Positions 36,913-62,085 of a DNA stretch of 64,000 nt are shown piece by piece (position 1 is the stretch's first letter; every line of letters begins with the position of its first letter). Under the pieces are notes generated by a model that was not told the DNA's origin, ran no database searches, and saw only the letters and a program-made list of their open reading frames with translations. Source of the stretch: Hirudinaria manillensis (Eukaryota; Annelida; Clitellata; Hirudinida; Hirudinidae); the NCBI GenBank assembly GCA_034509925.1, contig CM067535.1, positions 4,081,001 through 4,145,000 of the forward strand, in the 5' to 3' direction. Made by a program: the position numbers and the translations under genes.

Positions 36913-37796
36913 TTATTGTAACCCATAATCACAACAAGCAAGAGAGGAAAATATATATTCACTGTTAAGGCTTTCTTCCTCAGGAACTTTACTTTTTCTA
37001 ATTTTTGTGATCCTCTCTTCAATGTAAACAAAATAGGATGTAATCCTCATCAGTGATAAATTACATTTTAACTTACCATCCAAAACATGCTCCAGTTTTA
37101 AAATCCCTATATTCAGGTATGCAAAAAATAGGCAGAGTAAAATCGTGATGATCACCACATATGTTCCTATTGCTACAAGGCAATTATAAAATGGCTATCA
37201 GGCCATTTTACATTGAAGAATCAGATATTTATTCAATATTCCTTACTTATAAATAACAGAAGGAGTCCATTGAATGGAATATCTCTAAAGACCTTCACAC
37301 TTATCCTTGATAACTTGTCCTTAAATGTGCCCTTATTCTCTTTTACTCCAAACAGTGGAATGGAACAAAGGATCATGGTATTCAGACGTGATTTGTATGC
37401 TTTAGACAGTTCAAAGTTTTTTTATAAGTCCGTTGCTATATTTCGCAATTTTGAAACATACCTGTAGGTTTTGATGTAAATATTTTCTCATGCTTAAATG
37501 GCTGCATCACAGTTTGGTTGTTTATTTGATATTAAAGCACTAAATTGGCATTTATGATAATCCCGACGAAAGATTGCCGTCCATTCTAATATTGACAAAA
37601 ATAAATTAAAGCGATGTCGAAACATTACCATTTTAATAGTCTCAAATATTTTCCTTGCAACATCCTTAGGTTTTAAACTTTCAAACAATGTTCTAGTAAT
37701 CTGAACAGGTTTCAAAGCCGTGCAATGGAATGCCTTCGAAGCTACAAGAGAACTTCGAATATCCCTCACGACAATACCAAGACAACGACCAATCAT
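36913..37796 (-). pseudogene. Orphan gene copy A, 4 exons, one-base frameshift
   Basis: Tandem paralog of the gene at 38470-39410. Exons: 37796..37629, 37461..37247, 37172..37077, 37016..36913. Exon 1 begins MIGRCLGIVVRDIRSSLVA and shares KAFHCTALKP with copy B (KAFNCTALKP). It is Arg-rich and poor in acidic residues, like a mitochondrial targeting peptide. Exon 3 encodes a hydrophobic helix (YVVIITILLCLFFAYL). Exon 2 is 215 nt where 214 would keep phase: a run of seven T (37417-37423) puts a stop in the frame that matches copy B. Either this copy is a recent pseudogene or the homopolymer is an assembly error. Function unknown. Confidence 0.55.
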
Positions 37797-38469
37797 AACA
37801 AACGTTGTTTACTAAGAGAAGTACGACTTAACTTTTTCCAATGCGATTAGATTAGGACATGCTTGAAATTGTAATATTTTGTTAAAATCAATTTTAAAAA
37901 ACTTGTAAAATAAATTTTATAGCACATATGCAAAAACTTCCTATCATTATTGGGCGGTCTAAAAACATTTTAATGCAATTTACAAGTTTTATTAGTCATA
38001 GGAAGCTCAAATTTTACAAAGCGTGTGATAAAATGATGTAATGTCAAAATTTGAATAAATTTCATTGTTGGAAATTTTCAAAAATGTGAAATTCCTATCA
38101 TTATTGTGCGGACTGTATGCTGTAATAGTTTCCGACTCAGGCAACAATAGTGATTTAACTTCCAAATATAACGATTTAGTGTTGAAACATTATTTTAAAG
38201 ACCCAAATAATATCAACAAAATGTTCCGAATTATAAATATGAAAAATTTAGCAATAATTTTGTTGATTCCAAATTTGTTGATGAAGTTTTATTTTTGGAT
38301 GCATTTACCTCTGATAAAAACTTGTATTTATTAAGCTTGTCATTTTATTTATGGCCGCAGCAAAAATGGCTAACTTACTGCTTCAATTTATATTATAGCA
38401 TGTTAGCAGCCACAGAAGCCGCATTTTGCAAAGAATTTAACAAGGAACTGTTGAGGGCTAATGATCAAA

Positions 38470-39410
38470 TCATGAACTTTTTATTGCAACCCATAATCTC
38501 GTCAAGCGAGACAGACAAATAAATATCGTGAAATAAATATTTTCCCTGGCAAACTCCAGTTCAGTTTCCCTTTTTGGGTTATTAGTCTACAATGTAAAAA
38601 ATAGAATTCAATCCTCGTCAGTCATCACATAGAGGATCGACTTACCATACTAATCTCTGTTCTAGGCTGGCCACGAAACCAGCACTCCTATGTATGAATC
38701 CAAGTAAGTTAAGCAGGATATGCATGGATATATACAATGCGAATCCTACGGAGCAATCACAAAAGGTTTATTTAAAAAAAAAACAAACAAGAAAACAGGA
38801 TAAATCAATGCGACTCACTAAGAACTCTCTGCAAAGCGCACAACAATCTTTCCTCAAATGTCATCGATGACAAATCATGGGATTTTCCCTTACTATCTTT
38901 TTTGTTCATTTCCAATATTGTTATTGGATCTTCTTTGTACATGCCCAAAAGTGGAATTGAACAAAGGAGTATGGAAGTCAGACTTGATTTGCATACTTCA
39001 AACGATTCAAAGATGCTATTAAGTTCATGCTGGATTTCATAATTCTGTAGAGGTTTTCAACATACCTGTAAGCCTTGTAAATATTTTCTTAGGCTTAAAT
39101 AGCTGCATCATGATTTAGTTATTAGCAATTTATATGATGTTAAAATATCAATTTATTTTCGTTATTTTATATTAACATTTTAATAAATATTTCCGTTGAT
39201 AGTACACGGTTCATCCTCCTATTAGCTTAAATAAAAGCGATGCCGAAGCATTACCATTTTAGGAATATCAAGGATTTTCCCTGCAACATCCTTATGTTTT
39301 AAACTTTCACATAAAGTTCTTGGAACCTGAATAGGTTTCAAAGCCGTGCAATTGAATGCTTTCGAAGCTACGGAAAGCCTTCGAATATTCCTCACGGCAA
39401 GGCCAATCAT
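38470..39410 (-). CDS. Orphan gene copy B, 4 exons, 197 aa
   Basis: Exons: 39410..39255, 39044..38819, 38745..38651, 38586..38470; all phases join (594 nt). The start MIGLAVRNIRRLSVASKAF has no acidic residues among its first 19 and three arginines, suggesting a mitochondrial presequence (inference). Then come LLCSIPLLG in exon 2 (copy A: LCSIPLFG), a moderately hydrophobic exon 3 (FALYISMHILLNLLGFI) and a short C-terminal exon ending in TGA at 38470-38472. About 100 bp upstream of the start codon are nearly identical in copies A and B, as is the region just downstream of the last exon, so whole genes including promoters were duplicated. I recognise no family; it may be lineage-restricted. 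Confidence 0.55.
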
Positions 39411-41428
39411 AACAAACGATATTTACTAAGAGAAGTACAACTTAGCTTTTACCAATGCGATTACATTAGGACATGCTTGAAATTGTAATATTTTGTTAAA
39501 ATCAATTTTAAAATAATTGTTGAGAATACTTATTTATAAAATACTGAGTATTAAAAAGTTTTATAAATAAATTTACTCATTTAGCCATTCACCGAGGACA
39601 TTTTTAACGCTTTTGAAATCGATGCGAAAATAATAAACCAATTTCTGATATTTTATAAAAAAAAATATTACAAAAATTGTTGAATTTATATGCTTAAAAA
39701 CTTGTTTTGTTAAAATAGTTTGACTTTTTATATTAATGGTTTTTGGTTCCACTCTATTGTTTCGCTTCTTCCCGTAAATATGGATGGTCTGCTGTGGCTG
39801 GACTTTGAATTCGATGTTTATTGCAACAAGAATTATGAATTTAGTACACCACCCCGAGACTTCACTTTTAGTGAATTATAAATGCTACATCCTAACTATA
39901 ACGTAGCTGAGGAGATCAGACCCTCAGTCACAGCCTTGCCGCGTCACACCGGGACTTAGGCAAAGCTCGACCAAACCAAAAATAATGATAAGTCCTTCTC
40001 TAAAACGATGCTCCAATTTCCCTAGCACGACACTCACCGCATACCCTAAGATGGGGGCTGCGTTAATGATGTATAGACAAGAGTGCCTTGTACGGTTTTA
40101 CCCCCCTAAGCTACCAAAAGTAGGCTCCCTCAATCCATGCAGTAGCTATAATTTACATTTCAATTAATCAAATCTTTCTCAAACTCCTAAAGTCATCTTA
40201 ATCTGGTGATTTATGTTATGATATTTAGAACACATTTCGATCTGATATAAGCGCTTCCCAGATACCATAATAGCTACAGAAGCCAAATACCACCTGTCAA
40301 AAGTTGCAACCAAAGATGAACCTAGAGAGTTAACCGATCCGAACATTTGCAGAAGCATCGAAGGAAGCGTCAAGCCAACGAAATCAGCATCTGTAGCCAA
40401 GGTGAACGATTATAATGATGATGATAATGATCCACCATAAAACGTAAGTGAGGTCAGCTTAGAAACAGGCCCATAGAATGATATAAACAATATTGTTTCA
40501 TAGCAGCACAGCAAAGCAGCACGTAACAAGACAACTGGTCTGTTAAATGTCTATTAAATGCTTAAAACCATTTGAAATGATTGGAAACCTGTGCTTATGC
40601 CACAATTTACACAATTTATGGATGAACACATCCATAAACTAACTACATGCATTGACAAAAGATTAGGAGTAAAAATCATAAGACATTACCAAGAAATATA
40701 ATAGTAATTATCATCATCATTACAACAATGATAATTACCATTATAATAAGGATAATAATTTTAAGATAAAATTTTTAACAATGATCGGACCGAAAATATG
40801 TGGTTATAAACGTGGCCAAAAATGAATGGAAGACCATTAGCCATGCAACCATGGAGCCAAATGGCCTGAAGCCAAAGATGACTACTCAAATCACCATCAC
40901 TAAAACAGGGCATGTAATCATACAGATAATTGGGAACACCAGAAATCATGCCAATCTTTGGCAAAACATAAGTCTCACCTGTGACTAAACAATGTGTCAA
41001 CACTGACACTATATACATCTAGCTGTTAAAAAGTCCTACCAGGGATGGATGGATCGTTCATGAATGAACCAACAAAACGAGAAGATGTGGCCTTCCATAC
41101 GAAGATCCAACAGATTTTAAAATCACGTCTTTCGACTTTGGCGAAAAAAATTCCTCTAGCTACTATGACAATAACTGCAACAATAGCTTATTTTACAACA
41201 CCATGCATGCACATGTTTGTCTTCATAATCATCATCATCATCGTCGTCTTTGTCTGATGTATAAGCATGGAAAGTTAATCAGCAAACAAAGTCATCAATC
41301 AAATTTGATTGCCAATTTTGTAAAGAAAATAATCAATGAAAACATCATCCGTCATCAGCATTCAAGATGCTGACCAATCAGGGCTGTCGAAAGGCCCTCA
41401 TCGGTCGAAATGGAAAAAGCCCGACCCG
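39411..41428. other. Unexplained interval left of CKAP5 stop
   Basis: The first 110 bp are the duplicated upstream flank of the orphan gene. A GC-richer block at 39850-40420 carries a minus-strand frame of 73 codons (40400-40179; TDADFVGLTLPSMLLQMF) that resembles a decayed transposon or pseudogene but was not identified. ORF-like frames at 40761-41018 are unsupported by splice context. The CKAP5 3' UTR should occupy the right end. Confidence 0.5.
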
Positions 41429-54144
<12,716 letters not shown>

Positions 54145-54932
54145 TGTTCAGTGAACCCTTATTCAGACGTTGAACGTTAATAACTTCACAACCCGTCGGT
54201 CTGGAATCAAGAGTCTTTGGTTATTGGAAAGATCTTTAAAAATAAATTTAAATGTTTGCAGTAATGTTTATCAGCACGAGCTTTTTCGTTAAAGAATACA
54301 GATCTCCTGCCGATAGGTAAATGTCCCACCTCCAGCAAAATCGATTTCTTAAGTGCCCGAAATTTGAAAACAATGTCGTAAAAAGTATATAAGATTGCCT
54401 GTCTGAAAATGTATGTCTCAATGATTTGTCTTCGGCAGAAGTATCCGAAATTTAGTATTGAAAAACAATTTGGCGCAATTCAACTACCGACGAAGAATCC
54501 AAAACATAAGTGGTAATAAGTGGAGCTCCTGAGCAGTACGTTTGAAATAAAAATTTTGATTAAATTTTATTCAAATTTAATTTGTTACTAAATAAAATAT
54601 GCGGACTAAAGTTTCAATTGACTATTAAATTAATTAGCTGATGAATCGGTAATCTATGAAATAACATGATCACGTGGTTTTTTCTGTTATTACTGAGTTG
54701 TTTTGAAATGTATGTATTTTGTGGTCAGAGTTGCCCGCAGGTATTCTAAAATATTGATATTTATGAGCAAATCTTGGGCAGATTATCTGGCTCACATCAT
54801 TATCGGTTAGTGCCCGGAGCAAAAACTCATATTCAAAAACCAATCCATCTTCTGCTAAAGCTTCACTCTTCTAAGAGAGTATATAAGGGCTGCAACAGCT
54901 AAAGCTAAATTTTATTTGATCTACGAAAAAAA
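54145..54932. promoter_or_regulatory. Shared divergent promoter region, CKAP5 / CFAP57
   Basis: 788 bp separate the two start codons, which point away from each other. Both 5' UTRs and both promoters must lie here unless further upstream non-coding exons exist. A TATA-like TATATAAGG lies at about 54882, some 50 bp before the CFAP57 ATG; a GTATATAAG occurs near 54388 on the plus strand. Nothing else is obvious. Confidence 0.5.
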
Positions 54933-57900
54933 ATGTCAATCGATGTAAAACCATACTGTAACTTTGGCGTGAGTCCCGCCATCACTGAATCCCTGCTATA
55001 CCTGAATGAACACACAATTATTTACCCGAGTGGAACAAACGTTGTCCTCTTGAACACCGAAGCAAACACTCAGCAATTCTTATGCAGCATCCAAAAGAGC
55101 AGAGGAGTTACCACTATGGCCATATGTGAACCCGGAAAGGTCATAGCGACCGCTGAAAAGGTATGGCAAAAACACATTCCAATTTGAACGATGGAATAAT
55201 TTTTTTAAATTTTATTTTCCAAAAAAAGACTGATGGCGACAAGCCTTTCATAAGCCTCTTTGAAATGGAATCTTTGAAACGTAAAAAGACCTTACAAACA
55301 AACTTCGTCCAGTCCGATAGATTTGAAAGCCTCTCGTTTTCATCTGATGGAAAATATCTGGCCGGCATAGGCGGTCCGCCGGATAATTTGCTATGCGTGT
55401 GGATCTGGGAAAGCAAGTCTCAGGCTTTGGCGAAGATGAAACTTGGTACTTCTGCTCCCAGTGCTTCTCTTGCTCCTACGCCGAACGCCCAAATAAAGCC
55501 TCTGTATTCTGTTAGAATACATATTTTATCTAAACTATGGACAATTCATTTTAATGCCTGTTGTATTTCTAAATGAGTCAAATTTTTCATTCAAAGATTT
55601 TATTCAGTTCTTCTGACAACCAACGGTTCGTAGTTTACGGAAAGGAAACACTGAAGCAGTTTTACATACAGAGTTCCAACCTATTTCCTTACAAGCACCT
55701 GAGAAGCGAAGGTCAGATTACAGCCTGGGTCAAGTGCATGGCTTGGTTATCAGACGACAGCATGCTGATTGGATTGGACTGCAACAGCGTACAGTATTTC
55801 GAGGGTGGCGAATTGAGACAGGAATACAAAGTAATCATTCCAAGCGATACCGATTTCATGTAAGATGCTAACGATTGATTTAGAATTAAATAATTTCAAT
55901 TTAAATCAATTTTATTTGTGAATATGAACAGCGGTCTAACGTATTTGTTTCCCATAATACAAGTTGGTTGAAAATATTTATAGCGGCTCCTCTGCAGTGA
56001 CCTTAGCGACGATGCTCATCATCACTTAAGTACCGCTCTTAGTGAAAGAAAATCTAAATATATTAATATGTATATATCATATTATATAAATATATATGTT
56101 AATAATTCAACCAATTAACGCTATTCACTTTAATACAAGGCTGGTGACTTCTGACGATCCAGACGAAATGGCGGTTCGTTCCTTGGTCATCCACGATCGT
56201 GGTTTTGTCTGCGCCTGTGGCAGAGGAAAGATCCACTTGTACGAGAAAATTGATGAAAGCAACGAGAAATACAGGAAGCTCAGAGAAATAGAGGTAATTG
56301 GTTATTTAAGTGGATACCTAAGGGAATATTCTTTCTCAAGTTTAGTGTTAGTTTTGGTGGAAAAAAGACCGATGATGGAAACAAAATCTATTTAAGGCGT
56401 TATTCTTTCGAAGTGATTATTGCTTATTCAATAATTCGTGTTAATAATACAATTAATGCTTAATTTCACTTTTACTTTGACACAACCTGATTTCTTACTC
56501 AAAGATTCAGCACAGAGTAACTAAAGGAGACTTTGGAGGTTTTGTTCAGGATCCTTATATCACTGCGCTAGCTCTGAGTCCCTCTCAGAAAGTCGTAACT
56601 TGCCTGGCAGAAAGAGGCCTCATTTACACTTGTGATTTATTGAAAGGCAAGGTATGCCAGTACTGTTTGTTTTTTTTTCTTTAGATGTTAGCGTGTTTTG
56701 AAACTAGCGACTATTTTGAAAATAGTTAGATCTAATATCGTAAGATGTGCGTGTATTCATTTCTTTTGTTCAAATAAATTGATATAAAAGTTAATGTTAA
56801 AATGAATAATCATATTAACTTTACTTTAACCTTTAGGATATGAAATCTCAACTTTTCCAAGTCGGCTCCAAAGTCCACACGAAAGAAGTGACTTGCGTTG
56901 ACGTCTGCGTCAGGAAGCCATTCATCATAACTTGTTCTTTGGATAAAAACATTTGCCTCTGGAATTACGCTACCTGGTGATGATTTAAAAGCTTGATTTT
57001 GGGATTTAAATTATTATGGTTATTTCGTAAAATTACATCTATACGTTTCTATTTGAAAACTTTAATGTTTACATTTGGAGTTCATCTTAAGGTTATCGCT
57101 ATTCGACATTTCTAAGCCGTCAAGAACTTTACAAGGAGTTTGGAGAGTGGTTGTACAGCGTCTCGCTTCATCCAGACGGATTGTACTTGATCGTGGGAAT
57201 GGAAAAGTCACTGAAGCTGATGAACATCTTCATCGATGAACTCGTTCCTCTGAAGTCTTTTCCTATAACTAATTGTCGATCCGTGAGCACTTTGATTGAA
57301 TCGGTCATTTAAAATTGGCAAAAGAGCACAATCGTGCGACAACAGGTCAAAAATACTGATGAAATAATAATTATAAATGAAACAACAAGATACTTTTTAT
57401 TGCAAAAAAGATGATAAATTAACCCAAGTATTACTTTATCTAGTGTCGATTCGCAAACGGTGGCCATTACTTTGCCGTAGCCAACTGGAACGTGATCGAA
57501 ATCTATTCTTCCATAACTCTGAGCATAGTTTATCACCTGAGAGGTCACGTCGATAGAGTCAACAGTCTCTTCTGGGCAAAGACTGACATTCGAATTGTCA
57601 GCGTTACAGACGACGGTGAGATGTTCGAGTGGGACGTGCAGGCATCGAGAAAAGTGTCAGAGAACATATCGAGGAACTGCCACTATTACGACACCTACAT
57701 AGAGGGGAAGTCAATCTTTGTGGTCGGATCCGATTTCGTTGTCAAGGAGATACAAGATTCGGCTGTCAGTTTTACGCGGATGATTTCCACTTTTATGACA
57801 GTTGAAATTATAATTATTAATAATATTGATGATTAATAATTAATATTATTAATTAATAATTATTAATAATATTAATAACACTCAACATCATTGTTATATG

Positions 57901-58461
57901 TTGTTGTCATCATGTTTAATTTTACTTTTGGTTCATGATACGATAGATCACAAAGAAATTGTCGGCCAACAACGTCCAGATAACGAGGTTTGTCATCATG
58001 AACAACTCACGCAGAATGTTCCTGGGTCTGTGGAATGGAGCAATTAGATGCCTCCACTACCCCATCACACGCCTCGAGGACGGCACGGAGCACCAGGGAC
58101 ACTTGGCCCCCATAACCGGGGTTAACAAATAATTGGCAATAGTTAACATAAAAGAAATAGCCCACCTCATATTGCTCGATTAGTTTTATCATTATGAAAT
58201 GATACTGAAATTATAATAGGTGCTTGTCAATTTATATAGCCCTTGAAATTGACGTTGACTTGAATACGACCCAAATCAAATTCTCCACCAATCTTTTCGC
58301 AGTTGAGGATCACTTTTGACGATCAATTCTTGGTCTCCATTTCTGAGGATACCATTGTCATCGTTTGGAAAATTGTCGACGATGAACTCATTTCGAAGTC
58401 GAAATTAGAATCTACTTTTAGTATGGAAGTCTTGGCCAATCCAGTGGACTTAGAAGCCAAG
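54933..58461 (+). CDS. CFAP57: CFAP57 exons 1-10: WD40 propellers
   Basis: Exons 54933..55160, 55229..55503, 55608..55830, 56140..56293, 56505..56651, 56837..56976, 57117..57282, 57444..57764, 57947..58120, 58303..58461 (about 660 residues). WD-type strands are visible as FSSDGKYLAGI, ITCSLDKNICLWNY, VSLHPDGLYLIVG, VSVTDDGEMFEWDV, VVGSDFVVKEI and VSISEDTIVIVWKI. The exon 3 to exon 4 join is out of phase (0 to 2); the counterpart of a variable human loop may be encoded by an unseen exon between 55831 and 56139. Confidence 0.92.
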
Positions 58462-61400
58462 GTTTATTGTAATGAATGGTGTTTTTATTGTCGAAATTTT
58501 GCCGAAGATTAGATGGAGAAGTCTCAGATGTATTCAAATTTCTCTTTATGTAGCGCCTAGTTCATAGAATACTGAAGACTGATGAAATTTGTGACTAATT
58601 TATTATTTAATAATTTATAATTATAAACAACAAATTTGAAATTTAAATGGCTTTTATTGTTAATTATTAATTAACTCTTATTTAAATTTTCCACCAATCA
58701 GAACAAGCTGCTCAATCAATTGGAAACGAAGGTGGAACACCTGAAGGCCGAAAATCAACTCCAATTGCACACGAGGGACTTCAATTACAATGATAATCTC
58801 AGCAAAGTCTCTCTGAAGTTAAAGACTGAATTGGATAATCTCAAGCAAAAGAATATGGTCATTAGTCTGTTTATTATAAAATGGCCAATTGCGTTTATTA
58901 TATATGTTTTTTTTAATTTAATCTTTTTTTTTTAGTTTGTGTTATCATCGTTATCATCACCATCTTCTTCTTCACTCTTCTTAGGAGATGGACTCTGAGA
59001 ATGCAGAGCTGCAATCTAAGTATTCGAAGCATCTCCTGGAACTCATCAGAAAGCTGAGAGGGGAGTGCGCTTTGACAGGTGAGGAATGAGTTATACAAAA
59101 ATGGATAAAATATGCAATTAATAAAAATAATAATAATAATAATTTTTTTATAATTATGAGCTGATTTTCCGTCAATAATATAAGAACCTAGCGATTAAAC
59201 AGAACAAAGAATCAAGGAAAAGCTGAGAGTTGAAGCCGAAAAGTACCAGTCTCTGAAAGAACAAGGCACAAAGACTCAGGAAGCCTACGAAAGAGAACTG
59301 GAAGAAAAAGGAAAGAAATTGCAGAGTCTTGTCTATCAGTTGCTCACAACTATTGCGTCAGTTACCACAAATGTTAGTCGATCTAAAACCTCTGTGGTTC
59401 AAATCCTGATGCGGTGATGCATTGTCTCGATGTTCATAAAGTAAAGACCGATTTTGCAATTTTTTTTATAAAAGAAATAAAAGAAAAGAAAATAATTAAT
59501 AATTATTTATTAAGATACACGCGATCATTAAACTTAAGTTAAAGGATTAATATCCCACATTAATAACATAAACCCCTCTAGGTAATATTGCAACCCTCTT
59601 ATGAACTACTGACCTTCAATGACTTTCCTAGCCCCCTGAACCGCCACCAAACCCGATGATTGATTGGGAGAGTCTCATCGTGGAGCTGGAGGACGATACG
59701 GACATGGAATTGCTGAACAGAAAAGAAAATTACAAAGAACTGTTTGTCAAGGAGAAGCAGGCCATAAACGACCTCCAAGTTTGTTGATTTGACATTCTAT
59801 GCCAAACTGTTTAACTCTCAAATGTCAAGTCATCGAAGCTATCACCATCATTATCATCATTGACGTCGTCAATGTCGACAGGCGGACATAGTTCATCTTA
59901 GGAGGCAGATGAGCAGTCTCTCTTACACCACCAAGAACCAGAGGAAACTCATCCAGTCAAGGCAAGAAGTCATCAACAAACTGTCGTCGGAGATTCACAT
60001 CGTCGAGCAAAACATCCATCAACTGAAGAAACTTCTCCAGGAAAAGACAGAAGCACTAGACCACAGGGCAAGTTTGAATGGTTCTTGAAGTAGTTCAACT
60101 CTTAGAAGCACAAGGAATATCTTATGAATAATTCATTGCTTGCAAATCTTCTTTTCTGATCAAATTATTTTGTTAGCGATTATTATCAGTAGGTTTTAAG
60201 TGGGTTTAGTACTTAGGACATATCGAACATGCAGTAAGTCCTTAGTACTTGAGTCAAAAATGGCTTCCCAGTTTGTTGTGGTTATTAAAGCTTAGTTAGG
60301 CTAACACCAAAGTTATTCATCTTTACAAACATTTAGTTGTAATAATAATATTAATCTTAATAATAAATTAATACATTAATCTAATAATATTAATATTAAT
60401 ATTTATGAAGGATATTGATTTAATTAATTAATTCACTCAGTTAAAAGTCGAGGCTGAGCTGAGAGAGAAGAATCAAAACCTGGAGAAGGCAAAGTACGTA
60501 CTGGACGTGAAGATGCACTCATTGCAGAGGCAATTGGAGCCAATGAATGCAGAGATCAAATACCTCAGACTTCAGGCCCTTGGTGTGAGTTGAATCACTA
60601 GCTTACGACTTCAAATCCAGACTTTTATCGATGTTTTATATTTGGGTATTATGAGCATTTGCATCGTTGGCAGACTTTGATAACATGAAATCTTTCCAAT
60701 TTTATTTGAATGATTTCAGAGGGTCAAAAACTTTTATCGTTAATTTTTTTTTAATTGCAGAAAGAGCAGGAGTTTAATGAATTCAGAAAGAACGTCAACG
60801 TACACAGAGGTCAGATATACAGGGGCAAAGAAAAACTACAGACACTGCAGGATGTCGAATATGCCGAAAAGGCCAAAGTAAGCTAATTAAACCAACCGAC
60901 CGACTCAGTGGTATTGACATAGGTACATTGGTATAGGGAAAGTTCAGAACGTGCTTTTACTTTATATGTTATCACTTTTTATCTTATGGTGTTGCAAGTG
61001 CGTGATTCCGTAACGTTCAATCTCAAAATTGATTGAAAAGTTCCGGTTGACGAAACTGGTTGACATTCCAGGTGACAATGGCCAGAAAGAAGCTCAACCG
61101 GTTGGTAAACGATCTGAAGACGTGCTCAGGAGTACTCCATAAACCCAGGATCTTGAAGAAATGCATTTTCACCGTTTACAAGAAAAACATTCTCAAATCA
61201 GACTCTGTCGGTTTTTATTCGAAGCTTTTTAACAACTTTTATGATTCAGTCAAGTGATTGAGAGACACGTTTTTTTTACCGCTTTAGGGTGGCACTGCTG
61301 AGAGCTCTCAGTTACACGGCATGAACCCACAGCGAGAGCATCTGGAGTCTTTAATCAGTGACCTCAAAGGTCAAATGAGGAGGAACAGGCTCAAATACGA

Positions 61401-62085
61401 CAACGATGACAAGATCATCATGAGAGTAAGCTGGCCTTCTTGTTTGCTAAAGTTTGTACTATTTAAGATTAAGCTTGAAAATTGTCATTTTAAATGTTAC
61501 TCTTTTAATATCAAGAGTTTGGACATTTTTTTAAACGCTAAATCGGATAATTTTATAAATAGGGACAACTTAGAGAATAGTCTTACTTTAAATTTCAACA
61601 CAAAAAGAATCTGAATTAAATTAATATATTATTGGTAATTTGTTTTGTTTTTTTCTTCCCAGCAAAACATACTTCTGATGAAGGAGATAAATGAACTACG
61701 GCGAGAGTTGAAAGAAAACCAGGGCATCACCAACTTGTTGACCGAAGCCATTGAACAGGATCGCGCAAATCCTAAAATGTCTACAAAAGAATTTCTGGAC
61801 ATGTTAGTAGACGTAACTTCTAATGCGAAGTTGGTCAAGAAAGTGGAAGAAATGAAGCAGACCTTAGAAAAACGCATGAAGGCCATAAGGTTTCTTCAGC
61901 ACCAAAACCTGCAGCTACGAACCCTTTTGTTGGAGAAGTCACATGATCTTTCCACATCAGAAGAGACGGAAGAGCGCAGAATCTCGCCAATTCTCATGGC
62001 CACTCGTCGCCTTGGACCGACTCTGCCTTCCAAGTACACGAACTTAAAAGCAACCGTTTCGAAAAATGACTTCAAGAAATCTTAA
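54933..62085 (+). CDS. CFAP57: CFAP57/WDR65 cilia and flagella protein, about 20 exons
   Basis: This axonemal WD-repeat plus coiled-coil protein is needed for assembly of particular inner dynein arms in motile cilia; human CFAP57 variants are linked to primary ciliary dyskinesia. The sequence follows the family from start to end: YLNEHTIIYPSGTNVV near the N-terminus, SLDKNICLWNY and HVDRVNSLFW in the propeller, LETKVEHLKAENQLQL at the coiled-coil start and NILLMKEINELRREL near the C-terminus. About 1230 residues are accounted for (human 1250). The start ATG at 54933 is preceded by an A-run. One junction (55830 to 56140) does not keep phase, so a small exon is missing from my model there. Intron 15 begins with GC (AGG/GCAAGT). 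Confidence 0.95.
58702..62085 (+). CDS. CFAP57: CFAP57 exons 11-20: coiled-coil region
   Basis: Exons 58702..58857, 58985..59078, 59203..59372, 59632..59778, 59882..60067, 60441..60584, 60761..60877, 61072..61206, 61288..61425, 61663..62085 (about 570 residues). Long charged heptads dominate: KLRVEAEKYQSL, IHQLKKLLQEKTEAL, VKMHSLQRQLEPMN, NRLVNDLKTCSG and RREL. In the family this part lies along the axoneme and contacts dynein-arm and regulatory-complex proteins. The stop is TAA at 62083-62085. Confidence 0.92.

Noticed and set aside
40761-41018. 85-codon minus-strand frame with several Trp/Cys
   Set aside because: No bounded exon structure and no recognisable family.
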